The position numbers and the translations under genes are program-made. The notes under the pieces are model-generated. The model was not told the DNA's origin. It worked only from the letters and a program-made list of their open reading frames with translations, and made no database searches. Below are positions 7,200 through 15,717 of a stretch of 64,000 nt of DNA, piece by piece (within the stretch, counting starts at the first letter, position 1; each line of letters opens with the position of its first letter). This stretch comes from Bacillus massiliglaciei (GTDB lineage Bacteria; Bacillota; Bacilli; Bacillales; DSM-1321). Where the stretch lies: the NCBI RefSeq assembly GCF_900098925.1, contig NZ_LT622356.1:50040-114039 (forward strand), given 5' to 3'.

Positions 7200-8622
7200 C
7201 TTCGAGCACTCCCTTTGCATTTTGTACTGGCACTTGTTTTTCTTCTATATGTGACTCATATTTTCCTTTATTCATATGATAATAGAAATACGCGCCAATT
7301 AACATCCATATGCCTACCATGATCCACTCATACGGCCAAACCAGGGCTGCCGGCATTCCGGGCATATACAGCGTAATGAACCCAAGGCTTAAAACAAGCG
7401 CAATCCAGCCAATCGCATTTTGCTTTCCTGCCTTGAACGGGCGGGCCATATTGGGCTCTTTTTTACGTAAAAGAATGAAAGATAATGCGACAAGAAAGTA
7501 CGCCACCACAATGCCAAGTCCCCCTGCATCCACAATCCATACAAGCGCAGGCCGTCCTAACAGCGGCGCCAAAACTGCAAGTGCACCGAGGAAAAGAATG
7601 GCATGCGAAGGGGTTTTATATTTCGGATGCAAATAGCTGAACCATTTTGGCAGCATACCAGAGTCAGCCATGGCATAAATGATGCGGCTTCCGCCAATGA
7701 TGAAGGCATTCCAGCTCGTCACAATGCCGCAGACTCCTCCGAATATTAAGATATTTGCGAAAATTTTAGATCCAAAGACAGCAGCCATCGCATCAGCCGT
7801 TGCCAATTCAGAAGCCGATAATGCTTCATGGCCTAAAGCCATGGAAACCCCAAAAGCGATGGCCAGATAAAAGATCACGGCACAGGCAACAGAAAAAATC
7901 AGAATCTTGCCGATTTCCCTTGGCGGCATGTTCGCTTCCTCCGCCACCTGCGGAATGACATCGAACCCGACAAACAGGAAAGGCACCATGATAAGCACGG
8001 CCATAACCCCTCCGGCCCCTCCGTTAAAGAACGGCTGAAGATTCTGGGCATCTCCGTTGATCGATGAGCCGAACACAAGGAACAGGCCAATCCCGACAAT
8101 GAATATCGTCAGCACGCCCTGCATGAAGGCTGCGGGCTTTAATCCAAAATAATTGAGCGCCGTCAGCAAGACCGCTCCGCCAGAACCGATCAGCACCCAT
8201 GTCAGATAAACATCCCAGCCGCTGATGGTCCACAAATACCCCGTTTGATAATCCGGAATGATATAGTCCATGACGGTCGGGAGAGCAACCGCCTCAAAGG
8301 TCACAACCGATACATACCCGAGTGTGATGGCCCAGGAACCGATAAAGGCTGCTTTTCTTCCCATAGCGCGTTCTATGTAATGATGTTCCCCTCCCACATT
8401 CGGCATCGCCGAGGCGAGTTCCGCATACGTCAGGCCGACAAAGGTAACCAGCAATCCTCCGATGACAAAGGCAACCAGTGCCCCCATCGATCCCGCCGAG
8501 TCAATCCAGTTTCCGGAAAGGACAACCCAGCCCCAGCCAAGCATGGCCCCAATCGATAAAAACAGTACATCTACTTTTGACAGGACTTTTTTGAACTTCT
8601 TATTTTCCATCTCATGATTCAT
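7174..8622 (-). CDS. APC-superfamily amino acid permease, probable GABA uptake
   Basis: About 482 residues with 12 predicted membrane helices, beginning MNHEMENKKFKKVLSKVDVL and then FLSIGAMLGWGWVVLSGNWI, the helix-1 substrate motif region of the APC family. The start used here (8622) has AAGGG nine bases upstream. An ATG at 8631 is also possible but too close to that site. It ends with a charged cytoplasmic tail. Its place between the gab activator and gabD implies that it imports GABA or a related amino acid. It is closer in look to YveA/YbeC-like APC permeases than to B. subtilis GabP, so the substrate is inference. Confidence 0.85.
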   Translation of the reverse strand: MNHEMENKKFKKVLSKVDVLFLSIGAMLGWGWVVLSGNWIDSAGSMGALVAFVIGGLLVTFVGLTYAELASAMPNVGGEHHYIERAMGRKAAFIGSWAITLGYVSVVTFEAVALPTVMDYIIPDYQTGYLWTISGWDVYLTWVLIGSGGAVLLTALNYFGLKPAAFMQGVLTIFIVGIGLFLVFGSSINGDAQNLQPFFNGGAGGVMAVLIMVPFLFVGFDVIPQVAEEANMPPREIGKILIFSVACAVIFYLAIAFGVSMALGHEALSASELATADAMAAVFGSKIFANILIFGGVCGIVTSWNAFIIGGSRIIYAMADSGMLPKWFSYLHPKYKTPSHAILFLGALAVLAPLLGRPALVWIVDAGGLGIVVAYFLVALSFILLRKKEPNMARPFKAGKQNAIGWIALVLSLGFITLYMPGMPAALVWPYEWIMVGIWMLIGAYFYYHMNKGKYESHIEEKQVPVQNAKGVLEDETMENVR

Positions 8623-8635
8623 CCGCTTCATCCCT

Positions 8636-9985
8636 TCAATCCAGATACTTTTTTATTTTCCGTATTGCCGATGATTGGCTTATGCCAAGAGCTTCAGCTG
8701 CTTTATAAGAAGAGCCGTATTGATCATATGCCTTTCTGATCATCGATTTTTCCACTTCTTCCAGCACTTCAGGCAGCGTGCGTCCTTCTTTTCCAAGACT
8801 CCCATGCTGCATTTCTGACGGCAGCTCACTTTCCATGACTGACCTTTCATTGGTGACAACAAGACGCTCAACCATATTGCCAAGCTCACGGATATTGCCT
8901 TTCCACTCAAAATCGATGAAGCTTTGCAGGACTTTTGGAGAAAACCGGACATTCCGGCCATAGGTTTTGTTAAAATGATCGAGAAAATGATAGACAAGAG
9001 GAGCGATATCCTCTTTTCGTTCACGCAAAGGCGGAATAAAGATGGGAACAACATTCAGCCGATAATATAGGTCGCGGCGAAAAGTACCTTCCTCCACCAT
9101 CTGCTCCAGGTTTTTATTTGTTGCGGCAATAATGCGGAGATTCAGGGAAATTGGTTTTTTCCCTCCAAGAGGCCTGATCTGCTTTTCCTGCAATACATGA
9201 AGCAGCTTGCTCTGCGCCTGCAGCGAAAGCTCACCCACTTCATCCAGAAACAGCGTCCCGTGATTGGAAAGTTCAATTAAGCCCTTTCTTCCCGTCCGGG
9301 AGGCACCCGTAAAAGCGCCGGCTTCGTACCCAAACAGTTCCGACTCGATCAGCTGGTCGGGCAGGGCTGCGCAGTTTATTTCATTTAATACTTGCTCTTT
9401 CCGATGGCTTAGGGCATGAATGGCCCGGACGATTTTGCTTTTGCCTACACCGGTTTCACCCAGCAGCAGGACCGTCGTATCCACCTTAGCCACCTTTCTG
9501 ATGGTTGAGAGTACATGCTCCATCTTTTCACTTTTCGATATCAATCCTTCTACTTCGACAGGCTCATGAAACTCTTTTTTATAGGAAGCCAACTGATCTT
9601 CCATTTCTTCTATTTTATTACGCAGACGGCTCAGCTCCGTTAAGTCGCGGGAATAGCTGATGACGCTTTTTAATTCCCCGGCCTTATTAAACACGGGCTG
9701 CGTACGCACATGGAGAGTGCGTCCTGCATTCGTTGTCTGAAACAATTCGATCGGCGTCTTTTTTTCGATCACCTGCAGTGTTGCCGACGGATAAAAAATT
9801 CCCATTCTCTCTAAATCCTTCACATGCTTCCCAACTAAATGACCGGATGGCATTCCATAGTTCCGCTCACATGCCGAATTCACAAGAAGGACGATTCCTT
9901 CTGCATCAGTCAAAATGATTTCGTCAAATGATGATTCAAAAATATCCAGCAATTCTTCTTCCACAGAACCGAGTGACAGATTCAT
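8636..9985 (-). CDS. gabR: Sigma-54-dependent activator of the gab operon (PAS-AAA+-Fis)
   Basis: 449 residues from MNLSLGSVEEELLDIFESSF. This second ATG is preferred because GGAGGGAGG precedes it. Order: PAS sensor about 10-115 (DEIILTDAEGIVLLVNSACE), short coiled coil, AAA+ domain about 145-380 with Walker A GETGVGKS, the sigma-54 contact loop GAFTGA, Walker B LFLDEVGE and arginine-finger region, then a Fis-type helix-turn-helix (AAEALGISQSSAIRKIKKYL). It activates RNA polymerase bearing sigma-54 (SigL). It is encoded between gabT and the permease, and a sigma-54 promoter precedes gabT. This matches the GabR activator described in the B. cereus group and differs from the unrelated MocR-type GabR of B. 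subtilis. Confidence 0.88.
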   Translation of the reverse strand: MNLSLGSVEEELLDIFESSFDEIILTDAEGIVLLVNSACERNYGMPSGHLVGKHVKDLERMGIFYPSATLQVIEKKTPIELFQTTNAGRTLHVRTQPVFNKAGELKSVISYSRDLTELSRLRNKIEEMEDQLASYKKEFHEPVEVEGLISKSEKMEHVLSTIRKVAKVDTTVLLLGETGVGKSKIVRAIHALSHRKEQVLNEINCAALPDQLIESELFGYEAGAFTGASRTGRKGLIELSNHGTLFLDEVGELSLQAQSKLLHVLQEKQIRPLGGKKPISLNLRIIAATNKNLEQMVEEGTFRRDLYYRLNVVPIFIPPLRERKEDIAPLVYHFLDHFNKTYGRNVRFSPKVLQSFIDFEWKGNIRELGNMVERLVVTNERSVMESELPSEMQHGSLGKEGRTLPEVLEEVEKSMIRKAYDQYGSSYKAAEALGISQSSAIRKIKKYLD

Positions 9986-10071
9986 AGAAAACCTCCCTCC
10001 AGACAGATTCACTTGAATGAATTATATCAGAAATTTCTGTCTCTTAGGAGGGGGTTCCATATTTTGAAAAA

Positions 10072-11430
10072 TTAAACGGCCGGAATCGCTCCGCCAATTG
10101 CCTCTTTAATGGATGCTTCAATAATATCAAGGCCTTCTTCTAATTGATCCTCCGTAATTACAAGCGGCATTAAGATCCGCAGAACATTTCCATAGGCACC
10201 CGCACTCAAAAGAAGCAATCCGCGCTGATTGGCCTCATGAATGATTTGGTTCGTTAAGGCTTTATTCGGCTCCTTCGTTTCCAGGTCTTTCACAAGCTCC
10301 ATCGCACACATCGAACCGAGTCCGCGTACATCTCCGATAAAAGAGTACTTGGTCTGAAGCTGACGGAAGCGGTCCATTACGATACGGCCCAGCTTCTCAG
10401 CACGCTCATTTAATTTTTCTTCCTCAATTATGTCCAGAACCGCAAGCGCTGCCGCACATCCAAGCGGGCTTCCCGCATATGTGCCGCCCAATTCACCCGG
10501 AGAAGCCGCATCCATCACTTCGCTTCGTCCGATTACACCGCTGATTGGCACGCCCGCTCCGAGCGATTTAGAAACCGTAATTAAGTCTGGAACGACATCA
10601 AAATGCTCAATGCCGAAATATTTGCCTGTCCGGCCAAAGCCCGCCTGGATTTCATCAGAAACAAACAGGATTCCATGCTTTTGACATTCTTCGTAAACAG
10701 CCTGAACAAATCGCTTCGACGGCACAATGAACCCGCCTTCGCCCTGTACCGGCTCCATGACGACCGCCGCAATCGTTTCGGGGGCTACATCATTCACAAA
10801 GCAGTCGCGGAACTCTTGAATAATCAGATCCTCATACTCGGTTTCCGATACCTGTATCGGCCTGCGATACGCATATGGATACGGCGCTTTATAAACCTCC
10901 GGCGCAAATGGGCCGAATTCATATTTATAAGGTTTCACTTTGCTCGTCATCGTCATTGTCATCAGCGTCCGGCCATGGAAGCCGCGGTTAAAGGAAATGA
11001 CCCCGGGGCGCTTTGTATACTTGCGGGCAATTTTTACGGCATTTTCCACCGCTTCGGCACCGCTGTTTAAAAACATCACTTTCTTATCATGGCTGCCCGG
11101 CGCAATCGCTGCCAGCTTTTCCGCCAATTCGATATATGGCTCATACATCACCACATTGAATCCGGTATGGATATATCGCTCCGTCTGGTCATGTATCGCC
11201 TGTTTTACTTTAGGATGGCCGTGGCCGACATTAATCGTGCCGATCGCCCCTACAAAATCAATAAATGTATTTCCGTCCACGTCACGCACCAGCGCGCCTT
11301 TTGCTGTATCGACAAATGCCGGGATTCCATAGCTGACTCCCTTTGGCACAATGTTATTTCTTCTTTCCAGCAATTTTTCAGACTGGCTTCCTGGTAATGG
11401 GGTGGTTATGTTTGCAAACTGATCTGTCAT
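10072..11430 (-). CDS. gabT: 4-aminobutyrate aminotransferase
   Basis: 452 residues, class III PLP-dependent aminotransferase: FVGAIGTINVGHGHP, the GAEAVENAVKIAR substrate/PLP region, FNRGFHGRT, VMEPVQGEGG, SDEIQAGFGRTGK (Asp that contacts PLP nitrogen) and catalytic Lys in TVSKSLGAGVPISG. It transfers the amino group of GABA to 2-oxoglutarate, giving succinate semialdehyde and glutamate. First gene of the gab operon, directly behind the sigma-54 promoter at 11470-11488. A 7-bp dyad (AGACAGA/TCTGTCT) between it and the activator gene may be a processing or binding site. Confidence 0.93.
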   Translation of the reverse strand: MTDQFANITTPLPGSQSEKLLERRNNIVPKGVSYGIPAFVDTAKGALVRDVDGNTFIDFVGAIGTINVGHGHPKVKQAIHDQTERYIHTGFNVVMYEPYIELAEKLAAIAPGSHDKKVMFLNSGAEAVENAVKIARKYTKRPGVISFNRGFHGRTLMTMTMTSKVKPYKYEFGPFAPEVYKAPYPYAYRRPIQVSETEYEDLIIQEFRDCFVNDVAPETIAAVVMEPVQGEGGFIVPSKRFVQAVYEECQKHGILFVSDEIQAGFGRTGKYFGIEHFDVVPDLITVSKSLGAGVPISGVIGRSEVMDAASPGELGGTYAGSPLGCAAALAVLDIIEEEKLNERAEKLGRIVMDRFRQLQTKYSFIGDVRGLGSMCAMELVKDLETKEPNKALTNQIIHEANQRGLLLLSAGAYGNVLRILMPLVITEDQLEEGLDIIEASIKEAIGGAIPAV

Positions 11431-11469
11431 ATTCGTCTCTTCCTTTCAGGTTGGTTTGTTACTATATCA

Positions 11470-11488
11470 ATGCAAAAAACGTGCCAAC
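11470..11488 (-). promoter_or_regulatory. Sigma-54 (-24/-12) promoter of the gab operon
   Basis: On the minus strand TTGGCACGTTTTTTGCAT matches the sigma-54 consensus TGGCAC-N5-TTGCW with both GG and GC dinucleotides at correct spacing. It lies about 40 bases before the gabT start, and a PAS-AAA+-Fis activator is encoded in the same operon. Confidence 0.9.
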
Positions 11489-11712
11489 TTGAAATGTCTG
11501 AAAAACAGGAAATTTGCACAGAAACAAGCGGCCTGTTAAGTCATTTAAGACTCACATAAGTCTAAAACGAATATTAGCCACTGGTCTATTTCCCCTGTCC
11601 TGAAAAAGAAATCGAACCGATGGATGCTACTTTTCCTGGCTGAGTTTGGATTATGGAAGAAAAAGCTGATGATGACTGTAAAATTCATCAGCCGCCAAGG
11701 GGGAATATTGGA

Positions 11713-12576
11713 ATGAAGAATCTTGTCCATGAAAATAAAATGATCATTGTTTATCCGCAGCTTGCAGCAAAGCTAGGCCTGAAGGAAGCGATCATCCTGC
11801 AGGCAATCCACTATTGGCTTGAGAGAAGCAAGCACCATATCGACGGCAGGACATGGGTGTATAACACCTATCAAGGCTGGCATGAGCAGCTTCCCTTTCT
11901 ATCGGCGGAAACGATCAAACGGACGATCCGGGGACTGGAGAAGAACGGGTATTTGCTGTCAGCCAATTACAACCGGCTGAAGCTCGACAAAACGAAATGG
12001 TATACGATTAATTATGAAAAGCTGCACGAGGACAGCACAGACAGCTTCCCGTCCGGTCAGGCTGAGCCATCGGACGGTTCAGAAGAACTGCCTGGTGACA
12101 GTCCTTTGACACCAGCATTACCAGAAAGCACTTCAGAAAGTACTTCAGAAACAACGGACAGATATCCAATCGAATCAAGAGAGGCCAATGACGCTAAGCC
12201 TGCTTCCGAGAGCATCCAGCTTCTGATCCAGGAAACCTTTCCGTACGGACTGAAGAACGATTGGACGGAGACGATTCAGTCAGTCTTTCACGACTTCAGC
12301 CACCGGCTTTCCCTCCCTGTCTTCCGGAAAATCCTTCAGGATATCAGCCGCAAAGCGGGACAAATTCTCTGCTTTGACAAATATTTGCGGAAATCTGTCC
12401 AAAATGCCCTCTCCCCTCAGAAAAGAATCATGAGACAGGAGCCTGTTCCGGATTGGATGAAAACGAGGGAAACCCCTCATCCTCCTATGGAGAAGTCTGC
12501 CCATCGGTCTATTGCGGAGCGGCGGGAAGCCATCCTAAACCAGCTGGAGGCCTGGAGAATGATGAAGGCGACGTAA
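11713..12576 (+). CDS. Replication-protein-like winged-helix protein (DnaD/phage O type)
   Basis: 287 residues from MKNLVHENKMIIVYPQLAAK, with AAGGGGG upstream. Earlier in-frame ATG at 11653 lacks a ribosome site. The N-terminal ~110 residues carry the pattern of phage and plasmid replication initiators (EAIILQAIHYWLERS, RTWVYNTYQGWHEQ, ETIKRTIRGLEKNGYL, DKTKWYTINYEKL), a winged helix. A Ser/Thr/Glu-rich linker follows (about 120-175), then a C-terminal helical domain (PYGLKNDWTETIQSVFHDF...). No other phage genes are near, so it is either a domesticated replication gene or a prophage remnant that has kept its frame. Role unproven. Confidence 0.65.
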   Translation: MKNLVHENKMIIVYPQLAAKLGLKEAIILQAIHYWLERSKHHIDGRTWVYNTYQGWHEQLPFLSAETIKRTIRGLEKNGYLLSANYNRLKLDKTKWYTINYEKLHEDSTDSFPSGQAEPSDGSEELPGDSPLTPALPESTSESTSETTDRYPIESREANDAKPASESIQLLIQETFPYGLKNDWTETIQSVFHDFSHRLSLPVFRKILQDISRKAGQILCFDKYLRKSVQNALSPQKRIMRQEPVPDWMKTRETPHPPMEKSAHRSIAERREAILNQLEAWRMMKAT

Positions 12577-12688
12577 AGAGATTTTCGACAAAAAGGAAGG
12601 GCGGATATTTCCGGGGAAATTCTACAAGATTCCTCCCTGTGCCGCCAATCATTTCGATTGGATTTCCAGTCGTTCCAGTAATAAAAAA

Positions 12689-12717
12689 TTGACTTCCAGC
12701 CGTGCCAATCCTACTAT
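12689..12717 (+). promoter_or_regulatory. Candidate sigma-A promoter of ycgR-ycgQ with a direct repeat
   Basis: TTGACT, 17-base spacer, TACTAT, about 25 bases before the ribosome site of the next gene. A repeated TTCCAG.CGT.CCA element (at about 12664 and 12693) overlaps or precedes the -35 and may be an operator. It does not match a Zur or Fur box. Confidence 0.5.
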
Positions 12718-12739
12718 AGATGAATCAGTGAATTAGGAG

Positions 12740-13633
12740 GTGTTTATCATCAGCTATCAAAGTTTGCTGCAAATGAACACGATATTTATCAGCCTTTTAA
12801 TCGAATCTCTCCCTTTTATTTTAGTGGGAGTCCTTATATCCGGTATCATACAAATGTTCATATCAGAAGAAATGCTGGCGAGAATCATTCCGAAGAACCC
12901 CTTCCTGGCTGTTTTATCCGCCATCGGAGCCGGGGTTTTCTTTCTGGCATGTGAGTGCGGAATTATCCCGATTACCCGGCGCCTGATTGCAAAGGGCGTG
13001 CCGCTTCCGGCTGCAATGGCCTTCATGCTATCCGCTCCCATTCTGAATCCAATCGTGCTGTTTTCAACCTATATCGCCTTTGGAAACAGCTGGAGCATGG
13101 TACTCTACCGCGGCGGAACGGCTTTGCTGACCGTTCTTTTGATTGCCTGGATCATCTCCCTGCAATTCAAAACATCGCAGCTGCGCCCTGAAAAGATCGT
13201 CCATGATCATGACCATGACCACCCGCAGACCTTCAAGCAAAAAATTTCAGGTACGCTGAAGCATTCCATTGAAGAATTCTTTTCTGTGGGGAAATATTTA
13301 ATTATCGGTGCTTTATTGGCAGCCGGCATTCAGACGTTCTTAAAAACGTCCCTGCTGCTTGAAATCGGACAGGGAAATGTATCGGGCCATATCGTGATGA
13401 TGGGGCTGTCCTATGTGATGTCGCTTTGCTCTCAGGCAGATGCCTTTGTGGCCAGTTCTTTCCGGAGTACGTTCTCCATTTCATCACTGACCGCATTCCT
13501 TGTATTTGGAGCGATGTTTGATATTAAAAATACCATCATGATGCTTGGAACCTTCAAGAAGAAATTTGTCTTCTTCCTGATGCTTTATATTTTCCTTGCC
13601 GTTCTGATTCTGACCTTATTATTCATTTCTTAA
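12740..13633 (+). CDS. ycgR: UPF0718-family permease
   Basis: About 290 residues with 8 or so hydrophobic segments. Typical family motifs are LPFILVGVLISGIIQMF, ACECGIIPITRRLIAKGVP, LSAPILNPIVLFSTY and, late in the protein, SLCSQADAFVASSF. A His/Asp-rich cytoplasmic loop (HDHDHDHPQTF) lies in the middle. The start is unclear: AGGAGG at 12735-12740 is followed at proper distance only by ATC codons, while the GTG at 12740 overlaps the ribosome site and the first ATG is at 12773. It pairs with ycgQ 17 bases downstream as in B. subtilis. The substrate is unknown. The His-rich loop and the nearby zinc-linked genes hint at a metal connection. Confidence 0.82.
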   Translation: MFIISYQSLLQMNTIFISLLIESLPFILVGVLISGIIQMFISEEMLARIIPKNPFLAVLSAIGAGVFFLACECGIIPITRRLIAKGVPLPAAMAFMLSAPILNPIVLFSTYIAFGNSWSMVLYRGGTALLTVLLIAWIISLQFKTSQLRPEKIVHDHDHDHPQTFKQKISGTLKHSIEEFFSVGKYLIIGALLAAGIQTFLKTSLLLEIGQGNVSGHIVMMGLSYVMSLCSQADAFVASSFRSTFSISSLTAFLVFGAMFDIKNTIMMLGTFKKKFVFFLMLYIFLAVLILTLLFIS

Positions 13634-13650
13634 AAAGGGAGGTGCTTTAC

Positions 13651-14484
13651 ATGATTCGTTTAGTTATTTTAATCGGGCTCACATTTTTGTTTATGCATCT
13701 GCACGCCTCCGGAAATATTTCAAAATACATCAATATGGAATATGCGTATGTGTCCAAGATCGCCATCTACATTCTGGCTGTCTTTACGATCATCCAGTTT
13801 TATCTGTATATCAAAGGCGACGGCCATGAGGAAGAAGATTGCCATTGCGGCCATGACCATTCCCATGACAACAAGGGCTGGAATAAATTCTCCACCCAGG
13901 TTTTATTTTTGATTCCGATCTTTACAGGCCTGTTCCTTCCCGTGGCCACGATGGATTCCAATATCGTCGATAAGAAAGGATTCCATTTCCCGGTCTATGA
14001 CGAACAGGATGAATACAGCCAGACGCAGTTCCTTCAGCCTGACACAAGCCTTTATTATGATAAGGAAGCCTATCTGAACATGATCGATAAATCGCTTAAA
14101 GGCTTGGATAAGAAGAAGGAGCTTCAGCTGAAGGACGACAATTACCTGACAGATCTGGAAACGATCTATTACTACCCAGGGGAATTTACCGGCAAAAAGG
14201 TCACCTTAACCGGGTTTTCCTATCATTCCGATGACCTGGCGAAAAATCAGTCCTTCCTGTTCCGGTTCGGAATCATTCACTGTGTCGCCGATTCAGGAGC
14301 CTTCGGGATGCTGATTGATTGGCCGAAAGAAGCCAAGCCCGCCAACGATGAATGGTTTACGGTAACCGGCGAGCTGGAAACGGTCTATTACCAGCCGTTC
14401 AAAAAAACGATTCCGCTGCTCAAAGTCACTTCCTATGAAAAGACGAGCGAACCGGATGATCCATATGTATATCGGCAATATTAA
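13651..14484 (+). CDS. ycgQ: TIGR03943/DUF1980 family putative permease subunit
   Basis: 277 residues from MIRLVILIGLTFLFMHLHAS, behind GGGAGG. Two N-terminal membrane helices, a His-rich segment near 70 (EEDCHCGHDHSHDN), a third helix, then a large soluble domain outside the membrane that ends with an OB-like part (GKKVTLTGFSYHSDDL, FRFGIIHCVADSGAFGM, WFTVTGELETV). Partner of the upstream UPF0718 permease. The pair is conserved across bacilli. The Cys/His cluster could bind a metal. No substrate is established that I know of. Confidence 0.82.
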   Translation: MIRLVILIGLTFLFMHLHASGNISKYINMEYAYVSKIAIYILAVFTIIQFYLYIKGDGHEEEDCHCGHDHSHDNKGWNKFSTQVLFLIPIFTGLFLPVATMDSNIVDKKGFHFPVYDEQDEYSQTQFLQPDTSLYYDKEAYLNMIDKSLKGLDKKKELQLKDDNYLTDLETIYYYPGEFTGKKVTLTGFSYHSDDLAKNQSFLFRFGIIHCVADSGAFGMLIDWPKEAKPANDEWFTVTGELETVYYQPFKKTIPLLKVTSYEKTSEPDDPYVYRQY

Positions 14485-14518
14485 AAAGTAAGGGGCTTAC
14501 GTCTCCTTACTTTTTTAT
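14485..14518 (+). terminator. Terminator after ycgQ
   Basis: AAGTAAGG / CCTTACTT stem followed by TTTTTTAT directly after the ycgQ stop. An A-run on the other side lets it work in both directions. Confidence 0.8.
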
Positions 14519-14635
14519 ATGATTCAAAAGGGGGTTCCGAAACATACATAACCCTCCGAATCATTCGGAACCAGCTTACGAAGGGCTTTTGTTAATGCAG
14601 ACCGGCCAATGCAGAGAGAAACCATCTGCAATAAA

Positions 14636-14674
14636 AAAAGCAAGGACCTTATCGGCCCTTACTTTTTTCGGTTT
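14636..14674 (-). terminator. Terminator of the rpmG-rpsN-orf unit
   Basis: On the minus strand GTAAGG...CCTTGC is followed by TTTTTTTATTG, ten bases after the stop of the 114-residue gene. The reverse side also has a T-run. Confidence 0.7.
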
Positions 14675-14683
14675 ATACCAGAA

Positions 14684-15028
14684 TCAGCACATAAAGAGAT
14701 AGGCACGGTGGCCGGTGTCTTCTCCCTGATGAATATCCGAACAGTCCACCCATTTCATTCTGCTTTCCCTTTCTCTGATGGACCGTTCGATTTCCGTCTG
14801 TGCCTCATCCATCACTTTTTGAATGTCGGCCAGTTCAAGGCCAAAATGGACGGCAGCCGCCCTGTAAGGTGAATCTTCCTGCATCAGCCGCATGAAGTGC
14901 TGCGGGTCGGCTGCGATTTCCTCCAGCTGATTTTCCTTTCTTTCGATGAACTGGTAGATTTCCCTCATTTGAGGCGGCAGGCCCTCAACCGCGCTTCGAA
15001 GCATAAATTCAAGTAAGATTGGATTCAT
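14684..15028 (-). CDS. Unrecognised 114-residue protein in the zinc-starvation unit
   Basis: MNPILLEFMLRSAVEGLPPQ then mostly helical and acidic (EIYQFIERKENQLEEIAADP), ending with CSDIHQGEDTGHRAYLFMC. It starts 19 bases after rpsN with a strong GGGAGG, so it is co-transcribed with the zinc-independent S14 paralogue and presumably induced by zinc shortage. The C-terminal Cys and His (C..H......H......C) could form a metal site. No family is recognised. Confidence 0.7.
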   Translation of the reverse strand: MNPILLEFMLRSAVEGLPPQMREIYQFIERKENQLEEIAADPQHFMRLMQEDSPYRAAAVHFGLELADIQKVMDEAQTEIERSIRERESRMKWVDCSDIHQGEDTGHRAYLFMC

Positions 15029-15047
15029 ACGGCACCTCCCTGACAGC

Positions 15048-15317
15048 TTACCAGCTAGCTTTTTTTACTCCAGGCACTTGTCCTTTATGGGCATATTCCC
15101 TGAAGGCAATCCGGGACATTTTGAATTTACGCAAATAGCCTCTTGGTCTTCCGGTTACTTCACAGCGGTTTTTCAGCCGGGTTGGCGATGAATCCCTCGG
15201 AAGTTTTCGAAGTGCTTCATAATCTCCTTTTTCCTTCAGCTCTCTTCGAAGTTCCGCATATTTGGCAACCATTTGCTCCCGTTTCTTTTCTTTCACGACT
15301 TTCGACTTTTTTGCCAT
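15048..15317 (-). CDS. rpsN: Ribosomal protein S14, zinc-independent paralogue
   Basis: 89 residues, [20 protein letters not shown], with the S14 core [20 protein letters not shown] and [24 protein letters not shown]. It has the longer form without the two CxxC zinc pairs of the essential 61-residue S14, as in B. subtilis YhzA. Such paralogues replace the zinc-containing protein in the 30S subunit when zinc is scarce, freeing zinc. A Zur box lies about 20 bases upstream of the start, supporting Zur repression. Part of an rpmG-rpsN-orf arrangement. Confidence 0.93.
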   Translation of the reverse strand: MAKKSKVVKEKKREQMVAKYAELRRELKEKGDYEALRKLPRDSSPTRLKNRCEVTGRPRGYLRKFKMSRIAFREYAHKGQVPGVKKASW

Positions 15318-15335
15318 GTTCCTGTTCCTCCTTAA

Positions 15336-15350
15336 TCGAATTGATTACGA
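15336..15350. promoter_or_regulatory. Zur box before rpsN
   Basis: TCGAATTGATTACGA (7-1-7) matches the Bacillus Zur consensus TCGTAAT-N-ATTACGA at 12 of 14 defined positions, flanked by the usual AA/TT. It is placed just upstream of the rpsN ribosome site, where Zur with zinc would block transcription. Confidence 0.8.
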
Positions 15351-15367
15351 TTTAACGTGTAAATGAA

Positions 15368-15517
15368 TTATTTTGTTTCCCTGTGCAAAGTGCGCTTTTT
15401 CAGCCGCGGGCAATATTTCATCAGTTCAATACGGTCCGGGTTTGTTCGTTTGTTTTTCGTTGTAATGTAATTCCGGTCCCCTGTTTCCGTGCATGCCAGT
15501 GTAATTTTCACTCTCAT
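15368..15517 (-). CDS. rpmG: Ribosomal protein L33, zinc-free (C-minus) paralogue
   Basis: 49 residues, [20 protein letters not shown], ending [22 protein letters not shown]. Only one Cys remains at each of the two former CxxC sites (LACTE, KYCPR), so it cannot bind zinc in the usual way. Ribosome site GGAGG eight bases before ATG. It lies 50 bases upstream of the zinc-free S14 gene, as expected of a zinc-sparing ribosomal set. Confidence 0.92.
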   Translation of the reverse strand: MRVKITLACTETGDRNYITTKNKRTNPDRIELMKYCPRLKKRTLHRETK

Positions 15518-15565
15518 CTTCTTTTCCTCCTTTTATCTCGAGCTTGATTATATTCATGTTAAAAC

Positions 15566-15690
15566 CGATTTCCGCTGCAGGATGCCCGCTTTTCGCGGAA
15601 CGTGCGGTGAGCCTTCTCGGCGCAGGCACCTCCGGGGTCTCACCCGGCCCGCTAATTCCGCAGGAGTCTCGCACCTTCCGCTCCAATCCT
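15566..15690 (-). repeat. GC-rich Bacillaceae intergenic repeat, copy 1
   Basis: Much richer in GC than its surroundings. On the minus strand it reads GGAGCGGAAGGTGCGAGACT, then CTCCTGCGGAATTAGC..., GGTGAGACCCC, ...GCGGAAATCGG. I recognise the layout (GCGACTCCTGCGGGAATAGC ... GGTGAGACCCCGCAGG ... GCGGAAATC) as a repeat scattered through many Bacillaceae genomes. It can fold on itself. A second diverged copy lies at 57.55 kb. It sits between rpmG and two Zur-like boxes. Confidence 0.65.
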
Positions 15691-15717
15691 TTGTACACAT
15701 CCATATGACTCATCAAT

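Noticed and set aside
15426..15716. Minus-strand ORF of 96 codons overlapping rpmG
   Set aside because: It runs through the GC-rich repeat and rpmG in another frame. The rpmG frame is the real one.
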